Notes under the pieces: generated by a model
Seen by the model: only the letters and a program-made list of their open reading frames with translations
The model's database searches: none
Told to the model about the DNA's origin: nothing
Made by a program: the position numbers and the translations under genes
Shown here: in pieces, positions 34,101-41,652 of the stretch
Layout: every line of letters starts with the position of its first letter
Numbering within the stretch: the stretch's first letter is position 1
Source: Candidatus Hydrogenedentota bacterium
GTDB taxonomy: Bacteria > Hydrogenedentota > Hydrogenedentia > Hydrogenedentales > CAITNO01
Direction: 5' to 3'
Assembly: GCA_029776995.1 (NCBI GenBank)
Contig: JAKOTZ010000003.1
Coordinates: 1 to 54,352, forward strand
Length of the DNA: 54,352 nt

Positions 34101-34328
34101 ATCTATACCCTGGGTAGCATGCCCGGAACCGTTATTCAGCGCAACCGAATCGAGGCCACCGGTCCCGGCTGGCCCGGGGGGATTTATCTCGACGAAGGCA
34201 GCGCCTGTATTGAGGTCGTGGACAACGTGCTGCGGGAGATACCCAAACCCTTCCACGTCAACAACCGCAAACAGGACCGTTACCGGACCTGCCTGTTTAT
34301 GGGGAATGATCCGTCGCCGGAATTATAA
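31185..34328 (+). CDS. secreted glycosidase-like TIM barrel fused to a right-handed beta-helix
   Basis: The 1047-residue precursor has a signal peptide (about 1-30). Residues about 35-360 resemble the GHL10/DUF187-type (beta/alpha)8 hydrolases: VVNDDGTNLFWREDLTPEAVFWQ, then DGIELDWMRFPRH, with Glu199 and Asp201 as candidate catalytic acids at a strand end, and GIEFGYAGKDHTEASLRGAA. A small beta domain follows (about 380-490). From about 560 to 1040 the protein has short repeated strands typical of a right-handed beta-helix (for example RLDGGFVLDGCRDVSFYRCVFRNFDGTALDI), which commonly binds or cleaves acidic polysaccharides. The combination fits an enzyme acting on complex glycans. GGGAG precedes the start. 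Exact family and substrate cannot be assigned. Confidence 0.72.
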   Translation: MSRYALFRFFRLSGLLMLAGMWMAGQPSGAAPIASPDAWRLVVNDDGTNLFWREDLTPEAVFWQAQSIPHGVTTVMVCPNGIQKMLYPSQAEAVSERGKLGRYIAEGRDLFGEYIEALRRRGFEVFITFRMNEVHNVNDPNEPDLCDLWRNHPEWRVQPDAPLTDWMAHCLDYSRTEVQERALKLIFELLDRYQPDGIELDWMRFPRHLPGDEKQVWRNKGMLSDVVAAVRLRTRELESAWGRPVRVAVRVPTSAEGCRKLGVDLADWTRRDLVDFVTASPFLASDFGMPLRELRELMGDRPVPLYGGIEFGYAGKDHTEASLRGAAIGILESGADGLYLFNFPCWREQVPSPPWSRVAMLERPDGLVRGEVILALVNGTHRVPVDLPVQLPCRIDPGAAATLKWNVPASLASGGWESAPLLMLTPPSENVEILWNGQPCAPDGALPENALRPGENELVLRNRGAASVEITLAELTFHFPRWPKYAPEADQENALTVAVDPPGPDLGHSAMQQACNQLKSRLGQFPGRPVCLAFPPGRYALNPSVLAELAGLPHGGCTFRAAEPGATILDGGVPLITWNERENGLWESGPVAGLRGDEVLYVNGEPMRLAGMPFPESWSLWGDLEHIDGRCGYRISGPQLPPIARPDRLLVDGTKEWAHMVCPVLALHADGRGNWLIEMRQPWFFLARRKEGVQLEKPWRLLNAPELVDEPGEFCYDADRGVYLLMSPAGVRPADPGTDIRVSGPGLRLQGVSRLRFEGLVFEHIRSDRSLHDAHIDVQANFRARRDNLFERDGTLTSLHNEYERLDGGFVLDGCRDVSFYRCVFRNFDGTALDITGGSRRVVVDSCLFEKIGGTGIQIGGVSEADHHPAAPGGNTGEVAVVRSDIRNCGQFYLGSVGIFAGYVDRVTIADCTITDLPYSAISMGWGWGEEDAGGGSYLTPYLYAAPTPAGANRIEGNRISRVMTRLNDGGAIYTLGSMPGTVIQRNRIEATGPGWPGGIYLDEGSACIEVVDNVLREIPKPFHVNNRKQDRYRTCLFMGNDPSPEL

Positions 34329-34367
34329 GAAGGCGTATTTCCGCGGGATCGATCGAATTACACAGGA

Positions 34368-35687
34368 TCAGTGGGTAGTGTTGGAATCTGGCAGTTCCAG
34401 GAGAAACCGCCAGGCTGGAATTATCCGAATGGTTCCTCCTACCGAGTCTAAGCGTTCTTCCTCCTCTGCGGTAACGATAATTCCGTTTTGGCATTCGAGC
34501 TCTCTCATGGCCTCGGTCAGAGCGGAGATTTCTCTCTCGCGTGTCTGAGGGTTCCTCAGTGATTCGCAGACCTGCACCAAAACGCGGACATGCCCCCGCT
34601 CCGGCACGATAAAATCGACTTCTTTTCCGCTGCGGGTTCGATAATAATATATTTCCGGCCAACAACGGCGCAGAGCCATAAATATTATATTTTCCAGCAG
34701 GTGTCCCGCATTCATGAACATGCCGGATGCCACCGAAGCTACCAGGGCGTGATCCACGCAGTAAATTTTTTTTGGATTTGTATTCCGACGTGTGGCCGAT
34801 GGATCAAACACACACACACTGAAAAAAAAGTAAGCGTCTTCAAGCCAGGCCAAATAATTCGAAACGGATGTTTTGGGAACTTTGTGCCCCAGCGTTTTCA
34901 AATATTCCGTCAGTCGATTGACAGAATACATGGAGGAGATATTGTCTATAAGTTTCCGAGCCAGATCCACGACCGCCCGCGGATGAGACACGTCGTAACG
35001 GTCTACCAGATCCCGAAACAGGATCGTGTGAAAGTACTCCTGATGAATCCGGGTGCGCAAGGGAGCCGATATACCCAAAACCTCCGGAAAACCGCCCATT
35101 TCCCGATATTGTTCAAAAGCCTGCCGGATAAGCAAGGTTTTTCGTGTGGAGAACGGGGGAGTACTGTCAATTCCTTTCCAGTCAAGGAATTCACGGAAAG
35201 AAAAGGGAAATATTTCCCATGAGAGCGCGCGCCCCCGCATTTGTGTGGCAATTTCACGGGAAAGCATGCGCGCAGAGGAACCGGTAAGGTATACCTGACA
35301 CTGTTCCATGCTCATGACGCGATTCACAAACGACTCCCAGTTGGGAATAACCTGAATTTCGTCAAAGAAACAATAAACCATCTCCATATTCTTTTTTTCC
35401 GGATAAATGGAATAATAAGCCTCGGTAATAAGCGCCGGTCCCAGTTGCTGCAGCGGATACAACCGGTCATCAAAAAGGTTCAAATAGAGAATATTCTGTG
35501 GAGAGACCCCCTTTTCCCGAAGGCGCTTTATCTCTTGAAAAAGAAATGTAGACTTGCCACAACGTCGCACCCCGATACAGACCGTGGCTTTTCCGGGAAC
35601 CGTTTCCACGCGCAACCGACGGGGAATTCCCGTGGCCAACGCAGTTTCCTGGTAATCGAGAATGATGGATTTTATGAGTTCCAGCAT
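34368..35687 (-). CDS. AAA_14/DUF4143 ATPase
   Basis: This gene has visibly lower GC than its neighbours, with AT-rich runs, so it was probably acquired by transfer. The 439-residue protein has an AAA+ domain with Walker A GVRRCGKST (39-47), Walker B CFFDEIQ and a sensor segment YLTGSSARMLSRE, followed by a DUF4143 domain. The end holds a restriction-nuclease-like core, RSGKEVDFIVPERGHVRVLVQVCES, in which the last Glu-x-Lys is Gln-x-Cys, so nuclease activity is doubtful. These proteins are common but of unclear role, spread by transfer. The ATG at 35687 has no clear ribosome site; a TTG in frame at 35693 is the alternative. A perfect palindrome and extra ACCGGT copies lie upstream. Confidence 0.85.
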   Translation of the reverse strand: MLELIKSIILDYQETALATGIPRRLRVETVPGKATVCIGVRRCGKSTFLFQEIKRLREKGVSPQNILYLNLFDDRLYPLQQLGPALITEAYYSIYPEKKNMEMVYCFFDEIQVIPNWESFVNRVMSMEQCQVYLTGSSARMLSREIATQMRGRALSWEIFPFSFREFLDWKGIDSTPPFSTRKTLLIRQAFEQYREMGGFPEVLGISAPLRTRIHQEYFHTILFRDLVDRYDVSHPRAVVDLARKLIDNISSMYSVNRLTEYLKTLGHKVPKTSVSNYLAWLEDAYFFFSVCVFDPSATRRNTNPKKIYCVDHALVASVASGMFMNAGHLLENIIFMALRRCWPEIYYYRTRSGKEVDFIVPERGHVRVLVQVCESLRNPQTREREISALTEAMRELECQNGIIVTAEEEERLDSVGGTIRIIPAWRFLLELPDSNTTH

Positions 35688-35692
35688 AAGCA

Positions 35693-35761
35693 ACCGGTAA
35701 TTTTTTTTACCAGTTTACCATAAAACCGGTAAGAAATATGACCGGTTTTATTTCGGCCGGT
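35693..35761. promoter_or_regulatory. palindromic operator-like region before the DUF4143 ATPase gene
   Basis: TAAAACCGGT (35721-35730) and ACCGGTTTTA (35741-35750) are exact inverted copies with a 10-base spacer. Two further ACCGGT-like copies flank them (35693 and, imperfectly, 35755). This lies just upstream of the ATPase start on the minus strand and fits a site for dimeric repressor binding. Confidence 0.5.
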
Positions 35762-35821
35762 CAAACGCCACTTTGGACGGCTTCACTTTTTCAGGGCAGG
35801 GAGGTAAAATTCCCGCCCCAA

Positions 35822-37999
35822 TCAGTCCGCCGCGATGAAGCCGTGCAGCAGCCCCATGTAATAGGGCAGCAGGTACACGGTTCCGCTGCCGAGTACTGAT
35901 CCTCTTCCGCCGTAATCCAGCCGCCACGGGTCATGGTTCCAGTGGCTGAAGTACCGCTCGGATACGGGCAGCACTTTACCATTCACCCGGTATCCCCGCT
36001 TCCCGTCATGGGGATCAAAGGGCTCCGTGGATATCCAGGGCGGCAGCAGGATGAGGTCTTTCCGGTGGCTGTTTTTGTGTCCCCAGTCCACGCGGTCCAG
36101 GGGGAAATCCATGAGGGTTTCGATGGCGTCTTCCAGCCAGAACTCCATGGGGCTGACCGAAAAAGCGCCGAAGCCGGTTTTGTATTCGGCATTGAGTCCG
36201 AAAGCCGCGTAGGCGAAGTTAAAGAAAGGGTTCATCTCCGCGGCCTCATTTACCCACGCGTAGAAAAAGGAACAGCGGATCTGGTTTTTGAGGGCTTCAT
36301 CCCGCGCGTATTTCATCAGGTTGTAGAAGCACATGAAGGCCATTTCATCGTCGGACTGGTTGCCCGAACCCGGCCCGAGATGGACCTTGTAAAACATGGC
36401 GTTGTTATGGTAGCCGAATCGGTCCATGAGGTCCCGCATCAGCTGCTCGTATTTGGCGTCCCCGGTGACGTGGGCCGTTACGGCGAGATACGACAGCATG
36501 CTCAGGGATTTGAGTCCCCGTTCCTGCCACCAGTCCGGGCTGTGGTTGAGCATCTGCGGGTTGTAAATGCCCCATCGGGTATGGCTTCCGTCGTGGTCTA
36601 CCAGCAGGAAGTCGTGCGCGATGAGGTGGTCCGTGAGTTTGCGCACCACCTCGCGGACTTCAGCCTTTTCATCTTCTGTTTCACATACATAGTCATAATA
36701 TGCGGGATAGAAGAAGTAGTGCCCATCCAGTTCATCGCTGCTGGTGTCGCTTTTCCAGTACCATTTGCCGTCTTCCGTTTTCGGCCAGCGCGGTTCATAG
36801 ACCTTCCACAGGCCGTCTTCCTGTTCCCGGCGTTTCCGGTCCTGTTCCAGCCGGCCTTCGTTCGGATCCGGGCCGTCCCCGGGCAGGATGGTGCGGGCCA
36901 CGTAGCCCTCGGGCGGACGGATCGCGCCGAGTTGCGGGACTTCCTGGAGGAACTTCAGCGCGCGGAATGCCGCCCGGGCCCGTTCCCGCGCGGCGGGATC
37001 TCGGGTTGCGCCATAGGCGAAGCACTCCCCGGCTCCATACATGGACGTCCACAGGCCGTCGTTGTCGTCGTCAGACAGCTGTACCGAGGTTTTATCGCCG
37101 GGACGTTCCAGCCTGGCCAGTGCCACGTATCCGTATTCCGTCCGGCGGATCAGGTCCATTTCTTTTTCGTAAAACGCCGCCTTTTCGGCCAGGGTCATCA
37201 TCTTCCATCCGATTCGCCCCAGCCCTCCGTCGGTAGCGAACCAGACTTCGCCGTCGGGTCCGGGCGCCATGGCCAGCACATGATCGCCGGGAATCCACCG
37301 TTTGCCCTGGCGGTAGCGCCACTGGCCCTGTTTCCAGCAGACGGCGCCGAGGGTGGTGCCAAACCACACCGATCCGTCCGAAGCGGCCACGGCGCAGGTG
37401 AAATCGTCGTAAGGCACGCCTTCCCGGCCGGTGAAAAACTGCCACGCGCCGTCCCGTTCAACGCATATCCCGGCGGGCGTGGCCACCCAGAGGGAACCGT
37501 CCGAGGCAATGGCCACGCCGCGGACGTCACGGACAGCCCAGTGCCTGCCCAGCCCGTCTTTGACCACGGTCCGGCGGTAGCGCCCGTCATCCTGGCGCAG
37601 GAACAACCCTTTGTCCGTGGCGACCGCCCGGGGCTCTCCGGATTCCGGCGCCACGTCACGGACCGATATGCCGTTTGGCGCTTTTTCCTGACGTAGCGAG
37701 GCGTAACCCTGGTCTTCCGGAACCAGGCACCACTGGGGTTCCGGATCGGCCGCCTGCCATCCGTCTCCCTCGCGGGCATACCAGGCGTCACCGGCGCGGA
37801 TTTTTACGCGGCCGTCCACCACGCGCACGTCATCGATCCGTTTGGCGGGCAGTCCCTCTGCCGGTGTCCATCGCTCGGCGATTTCCTGGGGAAACTGTCC
37901 CACCCGCGCCGGAATGGTCGGCGCATCAGACCACGCGAAGCAAACGCCCAGGCTCAGCCACACGCCGACCCAGGCCGCCATTACACGTAAACGCGTCAT
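35822..37999 (-). CDS. secreted protein with beta-propeller-like and helical-toroid-like regions
   Basis: The 725-residue protein starts at ATG 37999, with GGGAGGA before it. Residues about 1-24 are a signal peptide. Residues about 115-255 have repeats of the two-component-regulator propeller kind (VAIASDGSLWVATPAGICVERDGAWQFF; AVAASDGSVWFGTTLGAVCWKQGQWRY; MAPGPDGEVWFATDGGLGRI). Residues about 265-680 are helix-rich with aromatic and acidic residues (YEKEMDLIRRTEYGY, SYLAVTAHVTGDAKYEQLMRDLMDRFGYHNN), like the (alpha/alpha)6 barrels of glycan-active proteins. There is no transmembrane segment or kinase domain, so it is exported, not a hybrid sensor. It may bind or process a polysaccharide. Its role is not known. 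Confidence 0.65.
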   Translation of the reverse strand: MTRLRVMAAWVGVWLSLGVCFAWSDAPTIPARVGQFPQEIAERWTPAEGLPAKRIDDVRVVDGRVKIRAGDAWYAREGDGWQAADPEPQWCLVPEDQGYASLRQEKAPNGISVRDVAPESGEPRAVATDKGLFLRQDDGRYRRTVVKDGLGRHWAVRDVRGVAIASDGSLWVATPAGICVERDGAWQFFTGREGVPYDDFTCAVAASDGSVWFGTTLGAVCWKQGQWRYRQGKRWIPGDHVLAMAPGPDGEVWFATDGGLGRIGWKMMTLAEKAAFYEKEMDLIRRTEYGYVALARLERPGDKTSVQLSDDDNDGLWTSMYGAGECFAYGATRDPAARERARAAFRALKFLQEVPQLGAIRPPEGYVARTILPGDGPDPNEGRLEQDRKRREQEDGLWKVYEPRWPKTEDGKWYWKSDTSSDELDGHYFFYPAYYDYVCETEDEKAEVREVVRKLTDHLIAHDFLLVDHDGSHTRWGIYNPQMLNHSPDWWQERGLKSLSMLSYLAVTAHVTGDAKYEQLMRDLMDRFGYHNNAMFYKVHLGPGSGNQSDDEMAFMCFYNLMKYARDEALKNQIRCSFFYAWVNEAAEMNPFFNFAYAAFGLNAEYKTGFGAFSVSPMEFWLEDAIETLMDFPLDRVDWGHKNSHRKDLILLPPWISTEPFDPHDGKRGYRVNGKVLPVSERYFSHWNHDPWRLDYGGRGSVLGSGTVYLLPYYMGLLHGFIAAD

Positions 38000-38125
38000 A
38001 GACAATCCTCCCGGTTGGGGTTTACCCTAAGCGTACAGAAAAGTATGACCCCAAACCAATCCGGGAGGTTTCCTGGAACACGCGCGGAGGATTCACCGCC
38101 ACGTGTGGGAGAGGAGATGTTCCCT

Positions 38126-39202
<1,077 letters not shown>

Positions 39203-39261
39203 GGTTGCGCGTTCTCTCGCCAAACCTGATGCGGTTTATTTGAAGCAAAAATTAAAGAAAT

Positions 39262-39594
39262 TTATCCTTCGCCCATTTCTCCGATGTAAGAGGGCGCCCC
39301 GCCTTCCACGTTGATCCGGAGCTGCTGCCCTTCCGTGCTGATGGTCATGCCGTCGATGTTGAACGAATCCGGCAGCAGCTGTATGGATTCTATGTTGTCC
39401 CGAGGGATCAGCACTACCGTTTTCTGGGCGTCTATCTGGGCTCCGCCGGGGATATTCCGGCTGACCAGGACCAGCTTGCCTTCCAGGATAACCCATCCTT
39501 CACTGAAACCGGTCACTTTGCCCACATAGGACTGAGGCCGCTGTTCTTTGAAGCGGCGGATCAGTTTTACACGTACCATTCGGTCTTTCAGCAT
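39262..39594 (-). CDS. small protein with Sm-like features
   Basis: The 110-residue protein has alternating beta-strand character: VKLIRRF, YVGKVTGFSEGWVILEGKLVLVSR, TVVLIPRDNIESIQLLP. The order (strand, Gly-x-Val turn, strand with Leu, then a last strand with IP...I..I) is like an Sm/LSm fold, as in Hfq, but no residues are diagnostic, so this is only a possibility. The C-terminus is acidic. GGAGGG precedes ATG 39594. There is no signal peptide. It lies between ilvB and the DAHP synthase gene on the minus strand. No family name is claimed. Confidence 0.55.
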   Translation of the reverse strand: MLKDRMVRVKLIRRFKEQRPQSYVGKVTGFSEGWVILEGKLVLVSRNIPGGAQIDAQKTVVLIPRDNIESIQLLPDSFNIDGMTISTEGQQLRINVEGGAPSYIGEMGEG

Positions 39595-39661
39595 TTCGGT
39601 ACCCTCCGGAGATGCGTTTGCTGTGTAATCATATCACGAACAGTCTGTTAACCGGATCGCA

Positions 39662-39703
39662 GGTTCCGCGCCCCGCCCGATTGGGGAGGCGGAGCGCGGA
39701 ACC
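39662..39703 (-). terminator. 16-bp hairpin after ilvB
   Basis: GGTTCCGCGCCCCGCC (39662-39677) pairs with GGCGGAGCGCGGAACC (39688-39703) apart from one G-U on the minus-strand transcript, with a 10-base loop. No T-tract follows. It lies between the ilvB stop and the small Sm-like gene. Confidence 0.5.
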
Positions 39704-39711
39704 CGATTTCA

Positions 39712-41532
39712 TCAGAAGGCGTCGGAAGTTTCCAGCGTTGCTTCCGCGGGAGCGTCCGCGTCCCGGGACGGAATATAGGGGCCGGTCAGCATTTCTTTGT
39801 AGGGCATGCCGGGTCCCACCATCGGGAAGACAAAAGCGTTCTTATCCACCACCACCTCGAGGAAAGCCGGACCGGCGTAGTTAATGAAGGCCTCCATGGC
39901 GCCGCGCAGGTCCTCGTACCGTTCCACCCGGCGGGCGAACTCAAAGCCGTCCGCTTCGGCGGCGCGCACGAAATCCTTGCGGTGCAGCGATTTGTCCGTG
40001 CCCGAAAACCGCCCTTCGAAATACAGCGTCTGCCACTGGACCACCATGCCGTCGCCGTAGTTGTTCAGCAGCAGGATTTTCACGGGCAGGTTATAGGTGG
40101 TGCAGGTTTCCATCTCGCCGATGTTCATCCGCAGGCTGCCGTCTCCGTCCACGTCAATGACCAGCTTGTCCGGATGGGCACACTGTGCGCCGATGGCGGC
40201 GGGGAGCCCGAAGCCCATGGTGCCCATGCTTCCGGAAGTCAGCCACAGCCGGGGTTCTTTAAAATGCAGGAACTGGGCGGCAAACATCTGGTGCTGGCCC
40301 ACGCCGGTGGTCACGATGGCTTCGCCCCGGGTAAATTCATTGAGCATTTCCATGACGGCCTGGGGCTGAATGACGGCGCTTTCCCGGTTGTAATTCATCG
40401 GGTAGCGCTTTTTCAGGTTGGCCACGTGTTTCTGCCAGGCGGAAAAGTCGAATTTCTGCCCTTTTCCATATTCTGTCAGCGCTTCCAGCACTTTCCGTGC
40501 GTCGCCCACCACATGCCAGTTCACCGGTTTCACCTTGCCGATTTCGGCCGGGTCGATATCGATATGGCAGATAACCGCGTTTTTGGCGAATTCCCGGGGA
40601 ACTCCCGCGACGCGGTCGTCAAACCGGGCGCCTACGGACAGCAGCAGGTCGCAGTCTTCCACCGCGTAGTTCGCGTAGGCCGTGCCATGCATGCCCAGCA
40701 TGTGGAGGCAGAGCGGGTCCGCCGTGTCCATCGCGCCGATGCCCATCAGGGTCGTCACCACGGGGATGCCGAAATGTTTGGCGAAACGGCGCAGGGCAGG
40801 CGCGGCGCCGGAATTGATCACGCCGCCGCCCGCGTAGATAAGGGGGCGTTTGGATTTTTTCAGCAGGCTGAAGAAGGCCTTCGCCTCGTCCGGCGGCAGC
40901 TGCCAGGTTTCGAGCGCCTGGATCCGCGACGAGTAGCCGGTCAGCGGCAGCATGCCTTCGCCCCGGAAGGCGCCCTGCCAGTTCTGGACATCTTTGGGCA
41001 GGTCGATCACGACCGGCCCGGGCCGTCCGCTGCGGGCGATATAAAAGGCGGTGCGCACCGTGGCTTCGAGCTCCTGTTCATTTTTAACCAGGAACACATG
41101 TTTGGCGCAGGCGCTCATGATGTTGTAGACCGGCGCTTCCTGAAACGCGTCGGTGCCGATGGCCGCCCGGGCCACCTGGCCGCAGATCAGGATCATGGGA
41201 ATCGAGTCCGCCATGCAATCCCGGATCGGCGTGACACTGTTGGTGGCGGCAGGGCCGGAGGTCACGAGGGAGACCCCCACTTTGCCGCTGGCCCGGGAAT
41301 AACCGGCCGCCATGAACCCCGCGCCCTGTTCGTTGGCGGGCACGATCAGGCGGATCTCCTGGTCGGGATGGTTCCGGTTCCACCGGAAGACCGCGTCGTA
41401 GGTGGGCAGAATCGCGCCGCCGCTGTATCCGAAAATGGTATCCACGCCTTCATCCGCCAGCACCTGCATCACCATGTCCGCGCCGGCCATCACGGTGCCG
41501 GCCAGCTTATGCGCTTTTTTCGATGGTGTCAT
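39712..41532 (-). CDS. ilvB: acetolactate synthase large subunit
   Basis: Acetolactate synthase is a ThDP enzyme that starts valine, leucine and isoleucine synthesis. The 606-residue protein runs from ATG 41532, with AGGAGA before it. It has the N-terminal ThDP-pyrimidine region (VDTIFGYSGGAILPTYD, with the catalytic Glu in VPANEQGAGFMAAGYSR), the central FAD domain and the C-terminal ThDP-diphosphate region (IDVDGDGSLRMNIGE, a GDGS motif ending in an N, then LLLNNYGDGMVVQWQ). A longer frame from 41589 lies in the rpsA terminator and has no ribosome site. The regulatory small subunit (ilvN) is not adjacent. Length and motifs fit the catabolic/anabolic IlvB/IlvI group. Confidence 0.93.
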   Translation of the reverse strand: MTPSKKAHKLAGTVMAGADMVMQVLADEGVDTIFGYSGGAILPTYDAVFRWNRNHPDQEIRLIVPANEQGAGFMAAGYSRASGKVGVSLVTSGPAATNSVTPIRDCMADSIPMILICGQVARAAIGTDAFQEAPVYNIMSACAKHVFLVKNEQELEATVRTAFYIARSGRPGPVVIDLPKDVQNWQGAFRGEGMLPLTGYSSRIQALETWQLPPDEAKAFFSLLKKSKRPLIYAGGGVINSGAAPALRRFAKHFGIPVVTTLMGIGAMDTADPLCLHMLGMHGTAYANYAVEDCDLLLSVGARFDDRVAGVPREFAKNAVICHIDIDPAEIGKVKPVNWHVVGDARKVLEALTEYGKGQKFDFSAWQKHVANLKKRYPMNYNRESAVIQPQAVMEMLNEFTRGEAIVTTGVGQHQMFAAQFLHFKEPRLWLTSGSMGTMGFGLPAAIGAQCAHPDKLVIDVDGDGSLRMNIGEMETCTTYNLPVKILLLNNYGDGMVVQWQTLYFEGRFSGTDKSLHRKDFVRAAEADGFEFARRVERYEDLRGAMEAFINYAGPAFLEVVVDKNAFVFPMVGPGMPYKEMLTGPYIPSRDADAPAEATLETSDAF

Positions 41533-41580
41533 GGAAAATCTCCTGTTCCCGCGAGGGAATTCATGTTCCAGACTTAAGTT

Positions 41581-41627
41581 AAAAAACAAAGCGCGCGCGC
41601 CTCTTCATCCTCGAGAGACGCCCGCGC
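41581..41627 (-). terminator. intrinsic terminator after rpsA
   Basis: On the minus strand, GCGCGGGCGTCTCT and AGAGGCGCGCGCGC form a long stem (one mismatch, one G-U) with a 9-base loop, followed by TTTGTTTTTT. It separates rpsA from ilvB. Confidence 0.7.
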
Positions 41628-41652
41628 CGGATTGTACAGGAATAACCGGTTG

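Noticed and set aside
35721-35750. The palindrome before the DUF4143 gene as a transcription terminator.
   Set aside because: The stem is AT-rich at its base and no T-run follows on the minus strand; an operator is more likely.
35933-37696. A 587-codon plus-strand open frame.
   Set aside because: It is antisense to the propeller protein gene and has no ribosome site or family motif.
39982-41577. A 531-codon plus-strand open frame.
   Set aside because: It is antisense to ilvB, whose ThDP and FAD motifs are intact; the product is His/Gly-rich and motif-free.
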